Source: Trichomonas vaginalis G3 (lineage: Eukaryota > Parabasalia > Trichomonadida > Trichomonadidae). Taken from it: 64,000 bases of DNA. The notes under the pieces were generated by a model, which ran no database searches, was not told where the DNA came from, and saw only the letters and a list, made by a program, of their open reading frames with translations. Below, piece by piece: positions 49,482 to 60,569 of the stretch. The position numbers were made by a program, and so were the translations under genes. Each line of letters opens with the position of its first letter. Position 1 is the first letter of the stretch. The DNA lies in NCBI RefSeq assembly GCF_026262505.1, contig NC_067203.1:26145411-26209410 (forward strand), in the 5' to 3' direction.

Positions 49482-50306
49482 ATGTCAACAACAGAGAACA
49501 CAACAACAGTTATAGTCCATGAAGCCATAAATGAAGAATACGAGTACATACAGTTTAACAAACAACTCCGTCTCATTCGTTCGGTCAAAGACGATATGTA
49601 CCAAATGCAAAGTATTTTGACAGCATGTTTTGCTCCAGATACCAAACATACAGACGATTGGTTCAAAAACCAAAGCACACAAGAACTTTTGAGCGAAGCA
49701 CAGCGAGACCGACTTTTTTCGGGGTCGCCTAAAACTCATGAAAATCGTAAAAATTTGCCAAATGGTTTGAGAGGTTGGTATGTACATAGACTTCTTGTAA
49801 ATGCTGTTGCAATGTGGGCTTCGCCTCGTTATGCTTGGTATATTTACAGACTTCTTGACGAAATTCATAGACAAGAACGTGAAGAGATGGAAAAGAAACT
49901 TCAAGCAAAAGATGAAGTCATTGAAGCAAAAGACAAAAACATTCAGAAAAGAATACCACGTTCGGTACCAAAAGGTAAGGAAAAGAACTATAAGTATATG
50001 ATTTATACTGAAGAGATGGAAAATGAAGAAGATAAAGATATGGTTATGTTGCATTGAGTCAGAAGAAACAACAAAAGCTTTTACGACCTTGCTAAGATTT
50101 ACAAATCTGACAGAAATTGGTTCTATCGCGAAAACTTACCGATTTCAATGACCCCAAATGAAGATGTGAAACAAATAGTTCAAGATACTTTACCTCAAAC
50201 ACACTATGATATGAAAGGTTGTACAATACTTACATTCAAAGAAGATTTGCCATTGTTAAAGGAAAAAATAACAGAGTATTTTGACAACTTCAAACAAGTA
50301 GAGTAA
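49482..50306 (+). pseudogene. KilA-N / DUF3627 protein, copy 2 (in-frame stop)
   Basis: About 274 residues. KilA-N part to about residue 120, coiled coil (KLQAKDEVIEAKDKNIQKR), DUF3627 part from about 50060 to 50306. One TGA (50055-50057) stands where copy 1 (6629-7455) has TTA in LHLVRRNNK, so a single base change interrupts an otherwise open gene. A 24-residue stretch (about 49670-49740) differs completely from copy 1. Convergent with the ATPase, 16 bases between stops. Confidence 0.8.
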
Positions 50307-50322
50307 ATGAACCATTTATTTT

Positions 50323-51198
50323 TCAAGCTTGACTTTTTACAATTTGAACTTTGTTTGCGTAGATATGAATTCTGAAAGAAGTATGAGGGTCTTGTATGAC
50401 TTTGTACTTCTCCCATAGTTCATGTCTGTCAAACTTACCTGCCATGGACTCTTTCATAAGTTCCATGAAATCGTCTTCGGACAATCCGGGGAAAAGTATA
50501 ATGTCAGTAAGTATTCTTTTAACATCCTTACTTAAACTCTTTGCTGTCTGTACACATATTACGACTGAATGTTAAAGTGTCTGAGTTTCTTAAGAATTCG
50601 ACACATATCTTGTTCTCTATTCTTTAACAAAGGATGAGAGGCGAAATCATCTAAGATAAGAAGACACCTATGAGGGTAATGTCTTCCAATCGTAAGATTG
50701 CAATTTCTTCGAAATGTATTCTATCTCTTTCTGTTTGTTTCTGAAGTGTTTCTTCTCTAATATTCTCTGCATTTCCTCATTTGGGTCTTTAAACTTCGAA
50801 TTGACATACTCATTTATAGCATTATACTTCAAAACTCTTCTTTGGTACTTCTTTATCCAATCTAACAACTCAGTATCCTTTATACATACTAACTTAGACT
50901 TCTTTATAATATCTTTGAACGAATTGACGGTTTGGTCAAATTGACCAGAAGTACTACAAATGACAACTAACTCATAGAATGGGTTCTTCTCATCTAGTTC
51001 TTGTTGTTGTGCAGCCATTTTAAGATAAGTGAAAGTCTTACCCGACCCAGGTGGTGCAATTAGACCTGTTATACCATTCTGAGCAAATAAGAACTTGTCA
51101 TGTATAGGTTTTATCTGAGCATTTTCTAACTTCCTCTTGTTCTTGTTTAAAACATTCTCAAATTTCTTGTCAATGTCAGCAAACTTTTTTTCTAACAT
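50323..51198 (-). pseudogene. A32/FtsK-like packaging ATPase, family A copy 3
   Basis: About 290 residues from ATG 51198. Walker A GLIAPPGSGKTFTY (residues 45-58), a strand ELVVICSTS, Walker B LLILDDFA (about 50640) and a C-terminal part ending near VQIVKSQ. Frame breaks near 50670 and around 50570. In Polintons this enzyme pumps DNA into the capsid. The frame is open back to 51300, but that extension is opposite the charged gene and absent from the likely start, so ATG 51198 is preferred; the 36-base AT-rich space to 51235 is the shared promoter. Confidence 0.85.
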
Positions 51199-51234
51199 AT
51201 TTTTAGAAAAATTAAAATTTTTATCTTTTAGAAA

Positions 51235-51705
51235 ATGTCTAGCGATTTCGCTATCTATATTCGAGACAAGCTTTTCGACAGCAAAACATCTGTCGACCAT
51301 AAAATCTTACATAGTGTAAACAAGAAAGGTGAATTTGTTCTAAAGTTCTGTTTCTGGGAATATGACAAGAACCATAAAACATTACAAAGAGCAGTCTTAA
51401 AATTTGTCAATGACAGACTTGTTGACAGAGATGACGCCTCTTGGAAAGATGAAGTCCAACAAAAGTTCTTAGAATGCAAAGAAGACACATGCGCTGTTCT
51501 TGAAGATGAAATAGAAAACAGAATAGATGAGCTATTAAAGGACAAAGAACTTTTACATAAATATGGTTCTGAGAAATTTGACATAACTCCACCAGAAAAG
51601 AAGAAGAGAGAAAAGAAAGAAAAGAAAGAAAAGAAAGAAAAGAAAGTAGAAGAAGAGAAGAAAGAACCTGAACCAGTTCCAGAGAAAAAGAAATTTGACA
51701 TGTAA
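51235..51705 (+). CDS. Antisense charged protein (MSSDF type), family A copy 3
   Basis: Intact 156-residue frame. N-terminal half mixed (SSDFAIYIRDKLFDSKTS, then EFVLKFCFWEYDKNHKTL), middle acidic helix (CAVLEDEIENRIDELLKDK), tail of Lys/Glu/Pro with four KKE units (about 51600-51645) that are fewer in copy 2. Role unknown. Divergent from the ATPase, convergent with the binding-like gene, always on the strand opposite to the rest. Confidence 0.7.
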   Translation: MSSDFAIYIRDKLFDSKTSVDHKILHSVNKKGEFVLKFCFWEYDKNHKTLQRAVLKFVNDRLVDRDDASWKDEVQQKFLECKEDTCAVLEDEIENRIDELLKDKELLHKYGSEKFDITPPEKKKREKKEKKEKKEKKVEEEKKEPEPVPEKKKFDM

Positions 51706-51721
51706 AAATAAAATTTTATTT

Positions 51722-52140
51722 TTAGAACATTTCTGGGTCAATGTCAATGTTCTCTTCCTCTTTAGGAGTAAACACTGGCTTAGACTCTAAAATCTTTTTA
51801 CCCAATTTACCTTGAACTTCAACTATCTTAGACTCATAATATTCATAGTCGTCTGCTTTCTTTGGTTCATAAGGTATAACAAGTTTGTATGCTTTACCTT
51901 CTTCGAGGTTTTGAGAACCTTCTGTCAAAATTTTCTTTGACTGTCAACAAACCGTCAATGTATAAGTCTTCAAAATTTGCACCACTTTTTCTAACAATCA
52001 GCAAACTTAACTGGTTCAATGTTCCAAATTTTGCAAATAGACTTTTCAAAATGGTAGAAGTAAACATTCAAATATGTGAATGGGCTAACTTATCTTTGAC
52101 TTCTGTCATGTACTTATTTTACTGAGATGAATTTTGCCAT
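51722..52140 (-). pseudogene. Small binding-protein-like gene, family A copy 3
   Basis: Copy of 39003-39419, start ATG 52140, breaks near 52095, 52065 and 51930; the last 68 codons are open (EEGKAYKLVIPYEPKK ... EENIDIDPEMF). Ends 16 bases from the convergent charged gene. Confidence 0.6.
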
Positions 52141-52175
52141 CTTTCTATCGGATAAAAAAATATTTTTTTTAAAAT

Positions 52176-53413
52176 TTACTCATAAAAAATTTTCTTTGTA
52201 TATACACCATTCTGTACGTCTAAAAGACTTTTGACATTTGCCAAGAATGTTCGTTTAGACGCTGTCATATAACCATATTCTTGACAATATTGTTTATACG
52301 AATCGTACAATGACCTTTCATCTAAACACTCAAAGTCAGTTTCATCTATGAACAGTTCATATACACTCTTGTTTGCTTCTAACAATGTTTGTCTCTCTTC
52401 GGTATGTGGAATTTGTCTTGGATTGAACTTAGAAATATCTAATGTCATAAAATATGAGAACAAGTGGTTGTAAAAGTCAGATGTCAAAGTTTCTGCTAAG
52501 TCGTCAAAATATTCTGTATCTTGCATATGAGCTTCTGACGTTCTGACAACTACATATCTTCTGTCAGAACTTTCTAACTTCATCGGAACAGCATTGTTTG
52601 AAACCATAATGAAGTTTGCAACATTTTCACAAACTCTTTGGTCTCTTTATACTTTCTTTCAACAACTCCAACTTTGTCTGTTATAAGACTCTTCAAAGCA
52701 TCTGAGTTCAAAACTTTTGTTGTATCTATACTTTGAAGTTCATTGCAAACTATAAGTTTCATATTCTCTATTGAGGAGTTAAACTTGCCACAGATGTTTT
52801 CTAAGTTTGTCATATTCGGATTCGAATAACCTTCTAACAGTTTGCACAAAATATCTGTAAAGAAAGTATTCTTACCTGTTCCTTGTTTTCCAATTATAAT
52901 GAGAGCAGTTTCATTTTTAGCACTTGGATGTTGTAAGATGTTTGCAAACCAACATAAGATATACTCATAAACCTTTTCGTTTCCATTGCATATAATTTCT
53001 TTGACATGGTCTAACCAAGCTTCTATAATATTTTCTTTCCATTCTACTTGTTCGTATTTATATCCAGTGAAGATAGAATAGAAGTTTGGAGAAGGTGTAT
53101 AGAACTTTATACCTCGAACTGAAAAATCTTCTAACTTTGACAATAAGATATCCCAAGCATCTAACATCTTCATGCCAACTTGTACGACTTTTATTTTCTT
53201 AAGTTTCTGTCTACATTCTTGTTCAGACACTATTGTTGCTCTTGGTTTGTTAAAGACAACATCCCATTCTTTCATAACATAACATTCTGGGGCAGAGTCA
53301 ACATAAATGACTAAACGTTTCAAATTCTCGACTGCTTTGTTATAGTCTCGAAATGGACACATATTTCTGAATGCTTGGAAGTCATAAAAATCTGAAACAT
53401 CTATTCTGTACAT
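52176..53413 (-). pseudogene. SF3 (D5-like) helicase, family A copy 3 (one frameshift)
   Basis: About 410 residues from ATG 53413, with one break near 52605. Walker A IGKQGTGKNTFF (residues about 172-183), Walker B-like MKLIVCNEL, motif C FIMVSNNAVP and an Arg-bearing SSDRRYVVV follow in SF3 order, as in poxvirus D5 and phage primase-helicases. The C-terminal 80 residues look like a winged helix (SLYDSYKQYCQEYGY). The first 170 residues show no primase motif that I can see. Likely the replicative helicase of family A. Confidence 0.85.
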
Positions 53414-53441
53414 TTTTATAAAAATAAAAAAAATATTTTTT

Positions 53442-54232
53442 TTATTCTTGACTTTGTTGTTGCATTTGTTGCATTTGTTGTTCTTGAGCTATTTGTTGTT
53501 GAAGTTGTTCTTGTAATACAATACTTTCACCGGTTGCATCTTCCAATTCGAAACTTTCTGCCGTCATTGACAAATACATAGGACATAAAAGTTTTACAGG
53601 AACAAAGTTTGCGTCAACTAATGTCAACGTTATACTTGCCAAGTGTTTGAGTTCACTAAGGTTGAAAATTCTGCATTCGAATGAACAATAGGCAAACCAG
53701 CAGAGAAAGTATTGTTTATACGCATAAGTATCTTTTGGTCATAATAGTTTCTGTCGACATTCGAATAACACTTTGAACCTAAGTTTGAAACAATATAAAA
53801 TAGGTGTGCTTAAAGTCAATGGAATAGACATTCCTTGTATGACACCTTTTCCTGTTATAGGAAACTGTTGGTAGTAAAAACCAGAAATAAGTTTTGTATT
53901 ATAGCTCATATGTTTATAGTAAACTCAGTCGGACATCCAAACATAACGAAACCTGCTCTAGTTGCAGCACATGTTACACCTGTACTTAAAGTATTAAATA
54001 AGTCAACAAAACCTGGTGGTATATCTGAGTAAGTATCTTCAAAGGAGTATTTTTTACCATTCACAACAATAAAGTCTTCTGGTGTCAAAAGAGCAAAACA
54101 GGCTTTAGTCGTCATTGTGTTTAAAGTTAGTTTACAATATCGTCCTTGAGGACTTTGTAAGTTTGTTGTTATAGAATTATATGACTCAGGGTTTTTAGTC
54201 GTAATAGTATAAACCATTATGTCTTCTGCCAT
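53442..54232 (-). pseudogene. Penton-like minor capsid protein, family A copy 3
   Basis: About 262 residues from ATG 54232, breaks near 53910 and 53650. Strand-rich: YTITTKNPESYNSITTNLQS, LLTPEDFIVVN, ISGFYYQQFPITG, LYIVSNLGSKCYSN, then LVDANFVPVKLLCPMYLS and a Gln-rich tail (QEQQMQQMQQQSQE) that varies in length between copies. The size, all-beta look and place two genes after the capsid suit the single jelly-roll penton of Polintons; this is inference. Related to 1-569. Confidence 0.6.
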
Positions 54233-54242
54233 TTATATATAT

Positions 54243-54473
54243 TTAAAAGTTTTTCTGAAAGTGGAGAAGAACTTCATCTAAACTTTCACATGGCGTTTCT
54301 TGAAGTTCTCTGTCTAAGAAGTTCAAATATTTTGTAAAGACATAGAACTTTCCTTTGTCTACACGAACAAACAAAACAGGGTCTTTCATATCGTTCAAAA
54401 GTGTGTAAAGTCCTTTACATGAAATAAAGTCTATATTATTTTTCTTCAAACATCTTTCAAGAAGTTTTGACAT
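54243..54473 (-). CDS. MSKLL protein, family A copy 3
   Basis: Intact, identical in protein sequence to 36663-36893. Ten bases separate its stop from the penton start. Unknown function. Confidence 0.7.
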   Translation of the reverse strand: MSKLLERCLKKNNIDFISCKGLYTLLNDMKDPVLFVRVDKGKFYVFTKYLNFLDRELQETPCESLDEVLLHFQKNF

Positions 54474-54479
54474 TTTTAC

Positions 54480-55061
54480 TTAGCAAATAAATTTTAATGA
54501 AATGTTGTGGTCGTCAAATATTTTTATGACGTCTGGGAAACTATACTTTAAGTTCAACGTTTCACCTCCTTTCATAACGTATATCTTGTCAATGACATTA
54601 TATGAAACACCACAGCAACTAATGTCGGGTTCTATTTCTTTGATGTTTATATCGTCTGCCTCTGTCAAAAGTTTCAATAGTTCTTTCAAAACTTCATGAG
54701 GTGCAATGACATATGAGTTCACTTTTACAGGGTTGTGTTCGACCAAGTTTAACATTATACTTAAAGCTTGACAAATCTTCTCCTGAGTTTGAAGTTTGTC
54801 TTTCAGTTGTTGGTAGTCGTTTCGAATATCTGCAACAGAACTTAAGTCTCTGCTAACTTCAGGATATGTTGGTTGTTCTTTTACAGGAACAATTGTTATA
54901 CCATCTTCGTCTTCGTATGGTTTCCCCACTTCAACATCTCTGTCTTTGACATTGACAACAACACTTTGACTGTTTGTTTGAGTTGGTGAATTTAACTTCA
55001 CATCTGCCACCGCCATTAAACCTTTTGAAACACTTACGCTTCTATTTTTCGGAAATGACAT
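54480..55061 (-). CDS. MSFPK protein, family A copy 3
   Basis: Intact 193-residue frame, start ATG 55061. One residue longer than copy 2 (EQPTYPE against EPTYPE). The ISCCGVSYNV segment and the acidic GKPYEDEDG loop are the same. Starts 18 bases from the divergent antisense gene. Confidence 0.7.
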   Translation of the reverse strand: MSFPKNRSVSVSKGLMAVADVKLNSPTQTNSQSVVVNVKDRDVEVGKPYEDEDGITIVPVKEQPTYPEVSRDLSSVADIRNDYQQLKDKLQTQEKICQALSIMLNLVEHNPVKVNSYVIAPHEVLKELLKLLTEADDINIKEIEPDISCCGVSYNVIDKIYVMKGGETLNLKYSFPDVIKIFDDHNISLKFIC

Positions 55062-55079
55062 TTTACTTAGAATAAAAAG

Positions 55080-55497
55080 ATGGACGTATTCGAGTATCTC
55101 TTCGAATTGAAGCAGAACAAAGTTTACACACACAAACAATACAAATACATTGACAGAATAGTTCTTTATACAAACAATGGAAAATGTTATAGAATAGCAA
55201 TATTTGCTGAACCAAAATATTTTCATAAAGCAAAGAAAGTTGGTATAACTGAAATGGTGAAAGTTCTTGAAGCAGACAAAAATATAACTTCAAAACTACG
55301 ATATTTCTAAAGGTAAGTTTATCTTACAATATTATGTCAAAACTGGCGTACTGTCAATATTTGACGGAGAGAAGTCAGTTCAAGAACAACTTACTGACCT
55401 GCTGCCAAAATCTGCTCGATGGAAGCTGTCGTTATGCCAATCTGAGGAGCCCCAGCAGGTTTCATCGAACGAATCTTCAAAAGAGCATCTTCCGTGA
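55080..55497 (+). pseudogene. Antisense small gene (MDVFEYLF type), family A copy 3
   Basis: Same gene as 35640-36059; one shift near 55297. The last 107 bases overlap the capsid gene's end on the other strand. Confidence 0.65.
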
Positions 55498-56983
55498 AAA
55501 GTGCTATTGGTTTTGTAAACTTCTTTGCTCTCATTCATCTGGACCGTCTCTGTCACCAGTATATTGTATTTGTACAGTACCAACAGTTGAAATACCACCC
55601 ATAAAGTCTTCTGAGTCAGCAAATGGAATGCCAAGCCAAAAGTTTGAACGGTCTCCATTTGTATATTGAGTTTTTTGACCTCCTGTATGAGTCCATACTT
55701 TCACATATGGCATAATAGAACTTTGCATTTCAGGGTTAATGGTTGTTGTGAAGTTGTTGTTAAAGTTCATAGCATCTAATGTCAAGTTGTATGACCTCAT
55801 ATCCTCAACTGTAGAATATTCTTCTCTTGGATAATATTTGCCATCTATGTTTATATGATATTTAATACCGGGTTGTAGAAACAAGAATAGTCATTTATAG
55901 TTCGTCTGAACAGTACAAACATAGTATCTGCATGTTTCATTGCAGTTGTTAAAGCAATATCTGTTCTTGCACCTGGGTCAGCACTTTGGTTTCCAACTTC
56001 ACCTGCAAAGTCTTTGACAGATATTTGGTGTATAGGGAACATAAGTGGAACTGCAATATATTTGGCAGCTAAAGCATTTGAAATATCTGGGTCCAACATA
56101 TAGACTGCAAGTCTGCTTTCTATTCTCTTGCATTCAAATTTTTCGCATGTGAACTTAACTGGGTCCCAAGCAGTTCCAGCAGCATTGAAATAATAGTTTA
56201 CTTCATTGTTGAAGTTTGAGAAACCAAAGTCTAAGTCAACTTTGTCTTTGCAAAATCGGCGAATGACTCCACCAGTTCCGCTAAGTAGTGAATGGGTCTT
56301 GTGTTGGTGCAATGACTAAGTTATTTTTGCTTGGAGTAAGTTCGATAGAAATTTTTCCTGCCCAGTTTGGCAAGTATCTTAAAAACCTGAAGATGAGGAA
56401 AGATGACAAAGGAACTCTAAGTTTCAGTTTTACTTTAGTGCAGCAGTTCCATCTGAACCAGAAAGGTTAACATAAACTCCTGGAACGTTAGGGTCAAGTC
56501 TTCTTATTTTCTCAATATTGCATACTGGTCTGTTTGTTCTCTAGCTTGTGGTTGTACTGAGTTTCTCAAAGCGAACCATTCATAGTTTGCCCATGTTACT
56601 GTTTGAACTAAGTCAGAGTTAGAATATATCTTATATCCCATGAAAACTTCTGGAGCATATTGGTATCCGACATAGAAAATTCCATTGCAACCTTTCTTGT
56701 CAGACAACTTGGCAGAAGGTTTTATTTCAATGTCTTGTTCCACGTATAAGAATGAGTTGTCAATAGAAATAATATGAAACCTGTCGCAAGCAATATCTAC
56801 TGTTGTTGAAGAACCTTCTCCAAACTCACCTACGTTTCCATAAGAAACAGCAGTTGTATATTCGTAAGTTCCAGGAACTATTTCTGACCTTCTAATGGCA
56901 TTGTCGCATTCGTTATACCATTCGGAAACATTTCCGTTCATGGCATCCAAAACTGTTGGCGTTATATTCTGAGCGGCGTACAT
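55391..56983 (-). pseudogene. Major capsid-like protein, family A copy 3
   Basis: About 530 residues from ATG 56983. Strand-rich throughout: RFHIISIDNSFLYVEQDIEI, FRFLRYLPNWAGKISIELTP, FVLFRRTINDYSCFYNPG, then a HINIDGKYYPREEY segment and an end IEQILAAGQ. Size, two repeated beta-rich halves, abundance position after the virion protein and the NP-x-hydrophobic-IDG-YP motif point to a double jelly-roll major capsid protein. Breaks near 56515, 56440, 56270 and 55545. At 56265-56290 some 23 bases replace about 33 of the other copies. Confidence 0.7.
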
Positions 56984-57015
56984 TTCATATGGGTAAAAAT
57001 ATAGAATAGTTGGAT

Positions 57016-60000
57016 TTATATATCATAATAGAACCCACTCGTACCAAGCTTTACTTTCTTCCTGACTGAGTTTTTAACTCTTCTTTTTCCTTCATTGCCA
57101 CTACTTTCACTAGATGAAGTTACTTCTTCACTACTTTCACTTTGTTCTACTCTTCTCTTCTTCTTTGGTGTCGCTTTTGGTAACTTGCCCTCTGCTTCAA
57201 GTTGTTGCATCTTTGCCTCATGTTCACCTAGTATGTTGTAAATTTCCCATGTCCTTTTTGCCTTTGGGCTCTGGTCGCCCATCTCAGGTAACCTATATCC
57301 TAGAAAGATTTTGTCATAGTTTGTATTTGAGTCTTCGCGTATTGTTTGCATGACTCTTTCCTGAGTTTCCGGTTCAAGCTCTTCAAACAGAGCTTGTCCA
57401 TATGGAATAAGCTCGTTTCCAAATATATGTTTTTGTAGCCATTCTGGTTTTCTTTCCATGTTACCAATAATATCTTTTGTGAATGGGAAAGCTTTTACCC
57501 AATGTTTCAGTCTTGCGTCATTTATTTCTGTAGTTGGTTTTATTTTGTCAAGGAACATGTTTTTCAATACTAACATTTCATTTGGTACTGTCCATTTGAG
57601 TTTTCTTAAATATTCATCCCTTCTCGTTCATTGTCTGCAAAGTAAGTTTTTATGACATTTTGTAAACTTTCGTTTGCAAGGTCATGTACAATAGGTTCTC
57701 TTCCTTCTTCTCCCTAACTTTCTTTCTAAACTCTTCACCAAATATACCATCTCTATGGTTCTGTGTAGTTCTTTGAGATAAATGTTCTAGAACGTCAGGT
57801 GTTATATTTCCATCAGCCATGTTCATTTCATACTGGTCAAAATATCTGCATCTTTCATATCTTTCAATGGCATTAAAGCCGCGCTGAAAATACCAGCTAT
57901 ATCTGGTTCACCATTCACTTCCATTGCGTCTACAACTTCTTGGAATTGTGTTGTAAGTTTATGAACCACCTATCCGGATTAGCTTTATGACCCCATCTCA
58001 TTGTAGTTCCATAGTCTGCAGAAACAAAAGTAGGTTTGTTTCCATATTGGTTAGGTTCTGAATGAACTTTAAACAATGTTTCATTTCTATATGTTTTGTT
58101 GAAATTTAACCTTTTATTTTCACCGAGTTCAGCCAAAGATTGAACGTTATATGGTCGTAAGTAAAAAGGATTGTTGTATTTGCGTACATTTTCTTTCAGT
58201 ACTTCCATTCTATGCTGAATATTTTCATCTGATGTTGGAGTCTTTTGTATGTCGGCGAACATTTTTCGATATTCTTCTACTATGTCAGCCGAATTTTTCT
58301 TAGACTCTTGGAAAGATTCCATATTCTCCGCATACTCTTGTTGAGGGTCAAGATTTTTCGGCTGTTCCAAATCTTCATCTAGTTCTGTGAAGTTAGTTTC
58401 CAAAGGAGGGACTTGTTCGTTTCCTTCAGGCTCTTCTAGCTGTTGTTGCTGAACTATTTCTTCCATGTCTGGTTGTATCTGAACTTCTTCCTGTGGAGTT
58501 TCTTGTACCTCATCTGCTGGCATTTCATATATTCCGAGACCGTTTTTAACAAGTTCCCTATTAAGTCATCCGCATTCATAACCTTTCTTCTTTCGTTCCG
58601 TCTCTATTTTTTACGCGTTTCATGAAGATAGTTGAATTATCATTTATCTCTGACACAAATATCTCGGAGTAAATTCATCATGTCATTTGGATGATATGCT
58701 ATTAAATCATATCCCTTAGCGAGCTTGTATTTTCCAGGTTTGAAATTATATCCCATTTGGTGCTGAACCATAAAGCTAAATAGGTTCGGGTCAGTATTTC
58801 CTTCCTTGAACTTTCTAATAGCTTCTTTATATCTGTCACTAAAGTCAAGAGTATCTGGGTAACCATAATTTTCCTTAAGCATTTTTAAGAATTCTTGGTT
58901 TCCTTGTTCTCTACTTCTTTTATGTCCTTGCTCTGTTTGTGGTTGTTGTGTGCAGTGTTTTGAACTGTTGGTTGTGTGCAGTGTTTTGAACTGTTGGTTG
59001 TGGTGCAGTGTTTTGAACTGTTGGTTGTTTGTGTTGGTTTTGGTGCATGCCTGTGTCTGTGTCCATGTGACGATGTAAATGTTTTAGGTAGTCCTGGTGC
59101 AGGTGCTTCTCTTGGAGGGTTTGGTGGTATATAAGTTCCACTAGCTAGTATATAAGTTCCACCAGCTGGTATATAAGTTCCACCAGCTGGCACATATGTT
59201 CCATCTGCAGCATAATGTCCTACCTGACTTTTCGTTCTTAAGAAAGCATTTACTAGGTCTGTTTTGGTCTGTTGTAACTCTTTTTCTTGACTTTCCACAA
59301 CAGTTGCTCTAACGGCGTCATAGGCACTTTGAACTGCCTGTCTCGTTGCTGCATCTGTTATTTTCGTCATATTTTGTGCTACTTCTCTTAACTCTTTGTC
59401 GAAACCTTCAGACTTCAGTTTCTTTCCAGATGAGAAGTCGTTCACTAGTTTCACCTTACTATGAAGAGCTTCGAAGGCGTTCTTAAAGTCAGCATTCATT
59501 AAAGCTTCATTTGAACTGTCTTCATCCGCTTGTATTTTTGTCCTTATTGACCCTATAAGTTGGGCTGCTTTAGCGTTGGCTTGGGCATCTAACCAGTCAT
59601 TATTAGCTTTTATATATTCTGCGCTTTTCATTGCCTTTTGCATGGCTGCGTCGTTATTTTTACTTTCTTGTGCTAAGTTTTCATACTGTACGGTTTGGTT
59701 TTGCAACTGTAAAAGTTTTTCTGCCTTTACATTTGCTTCAACTTCTTTTTTATACTCATCGCTATCCATATATGTCTTCAGGGCTTTTTTGTTTTATCTC
59801 TTCATCTTTCAGTACTTTATATTGAGTAGTATGGTTTTTCAAATTTATAACATCTTGTTCCATTTTTGCTACTTCTGCTGCTTTTTCTGACACTTTTTTC
59901 GCATATTCCTCTGTACTTAGTTCTTTCAGTTGTTCTTCTTTCTTCTTTTTCTCTACGTTTAACTCATTGAGTTTCTTTGTGTGTCTGTCATATTCTAGTT

Positions 60001-60341
60001 TCTTTTCGTTTTCACTTATTTGTTCTGTATGTCTATGTTTGACTTTTTGACATCTGTTATTTGATTTTTGAGTGAACTCAAATTCATTTGACTTTGAGGG
60101 TTATAGCTGTTCCGTCTGCAGCTCCACCATAGCCTGCCATTTTCGCTAAAAGTGCCGCTCTTAAACCTCCACTCTGTGCACCAATAACTCGGTTTAAAAG
60201 CATAGGGTTGCTTGACATTTGTTGCAACATAGTGGGGTCATTCATCATTTGTTGTTGCAACTGTTGTTGTGGTGTCAGTTTTACTATTGGATGTTTCAAT
60301 GCTCTTCCTCTTACGTATATTCTTACGTAGCTTACGTGGCA
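57016..60341 (-). pseudogene. Large virion protein (polyprotein-like), family A copy 3
   Basis: About 1,100 residues from ATG 60341, with breaks near 60310, 60110, 59790, 58880, 58670 and 57950-57600. In order: a basic N-terminus (RKLRKNIRKRKRALK), Gln-rich segment, GGLRAALLAKMAGYGGAADG, long coiled coils (about residues 90-330), repeated PAGGTYI units, a Pro/His/Gln region (GHRHRHAPKP, QPTVQN), a globular part (FSDRYKEAI ... GYDLIAYHPND), an acidic Gln stretch, and a C-terminal domain ending in a Lys/Ser tail. I see no enzyme motif. As first gene before the capsid it is probably an internal or scaffold protein, perhaps cut into several. Confidence 0.65.
59110..59200 (-). repeat. PAGGTYI coding repeats
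   Basis: A 24-bp unit encoding (P/L)A(G/S)GTYI(P/L) occurs four times here, twice in copy 2 and about twice in copy 1. A quickly changing number of units inside the virion protein. Confidence 0.7.
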
Positions 60342-60557
60342 TTTTAAGTGAAGTTAAAAAGCGGTTTTTGACAGATGTTTATATGACACTTTTTGTTCAG
60401 CACAAAAAACTACTCGGTCAAAGTGTTGTCAGTTTTGTAAAATAACCGTCCTATCTCATTCTATAAGGAGAAAAGGCTTCTCAAAGTATACTTCCTTGGA
60501 ACGCCTGTAACTTTTCCTGTAGCGACGATAGACCCTTACTTGTCCGGACAAAGTTAT
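60342..60557 (-). promoter_or_regulatory. Conserved leader of family A, copy 3
   Basis: Matches 32119-32334 on the other strand, including TTGTCCGGACAA at its far end and TTCACTTAAAATG at the start codon. Beyond 60557 the two copies differ. Confidence 0.5.
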
Positions 60558-60569
60558 ACTATTTTGAGT

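Larger units (their letters stand above)
50323..60557 (-). mobile_element. Maverick family A, copy 3
   Basis: The most complete family A copy: leader, virion protein, capsid, antisense gene, MSFPK, MSKLL, penton, helicase, binding-like protein, antisense charged protein, ATPase. It is the mirror image of copy 2 (32119-40260), with about 10 kb of different sequence between the two. Ends beyond the leader and the ATPase are not defined; no long terminal inverted repeat was recognised. Confidence 0.85.

Noticed and set aside
51199-51300. Longer N-terminus for the ATPase (MVDRCFAVEKL)
   Set aside because: It would cross the 36-base divergent promoter and run opposite the conserved charged gene; ATG 51198 fits the other copy as well.
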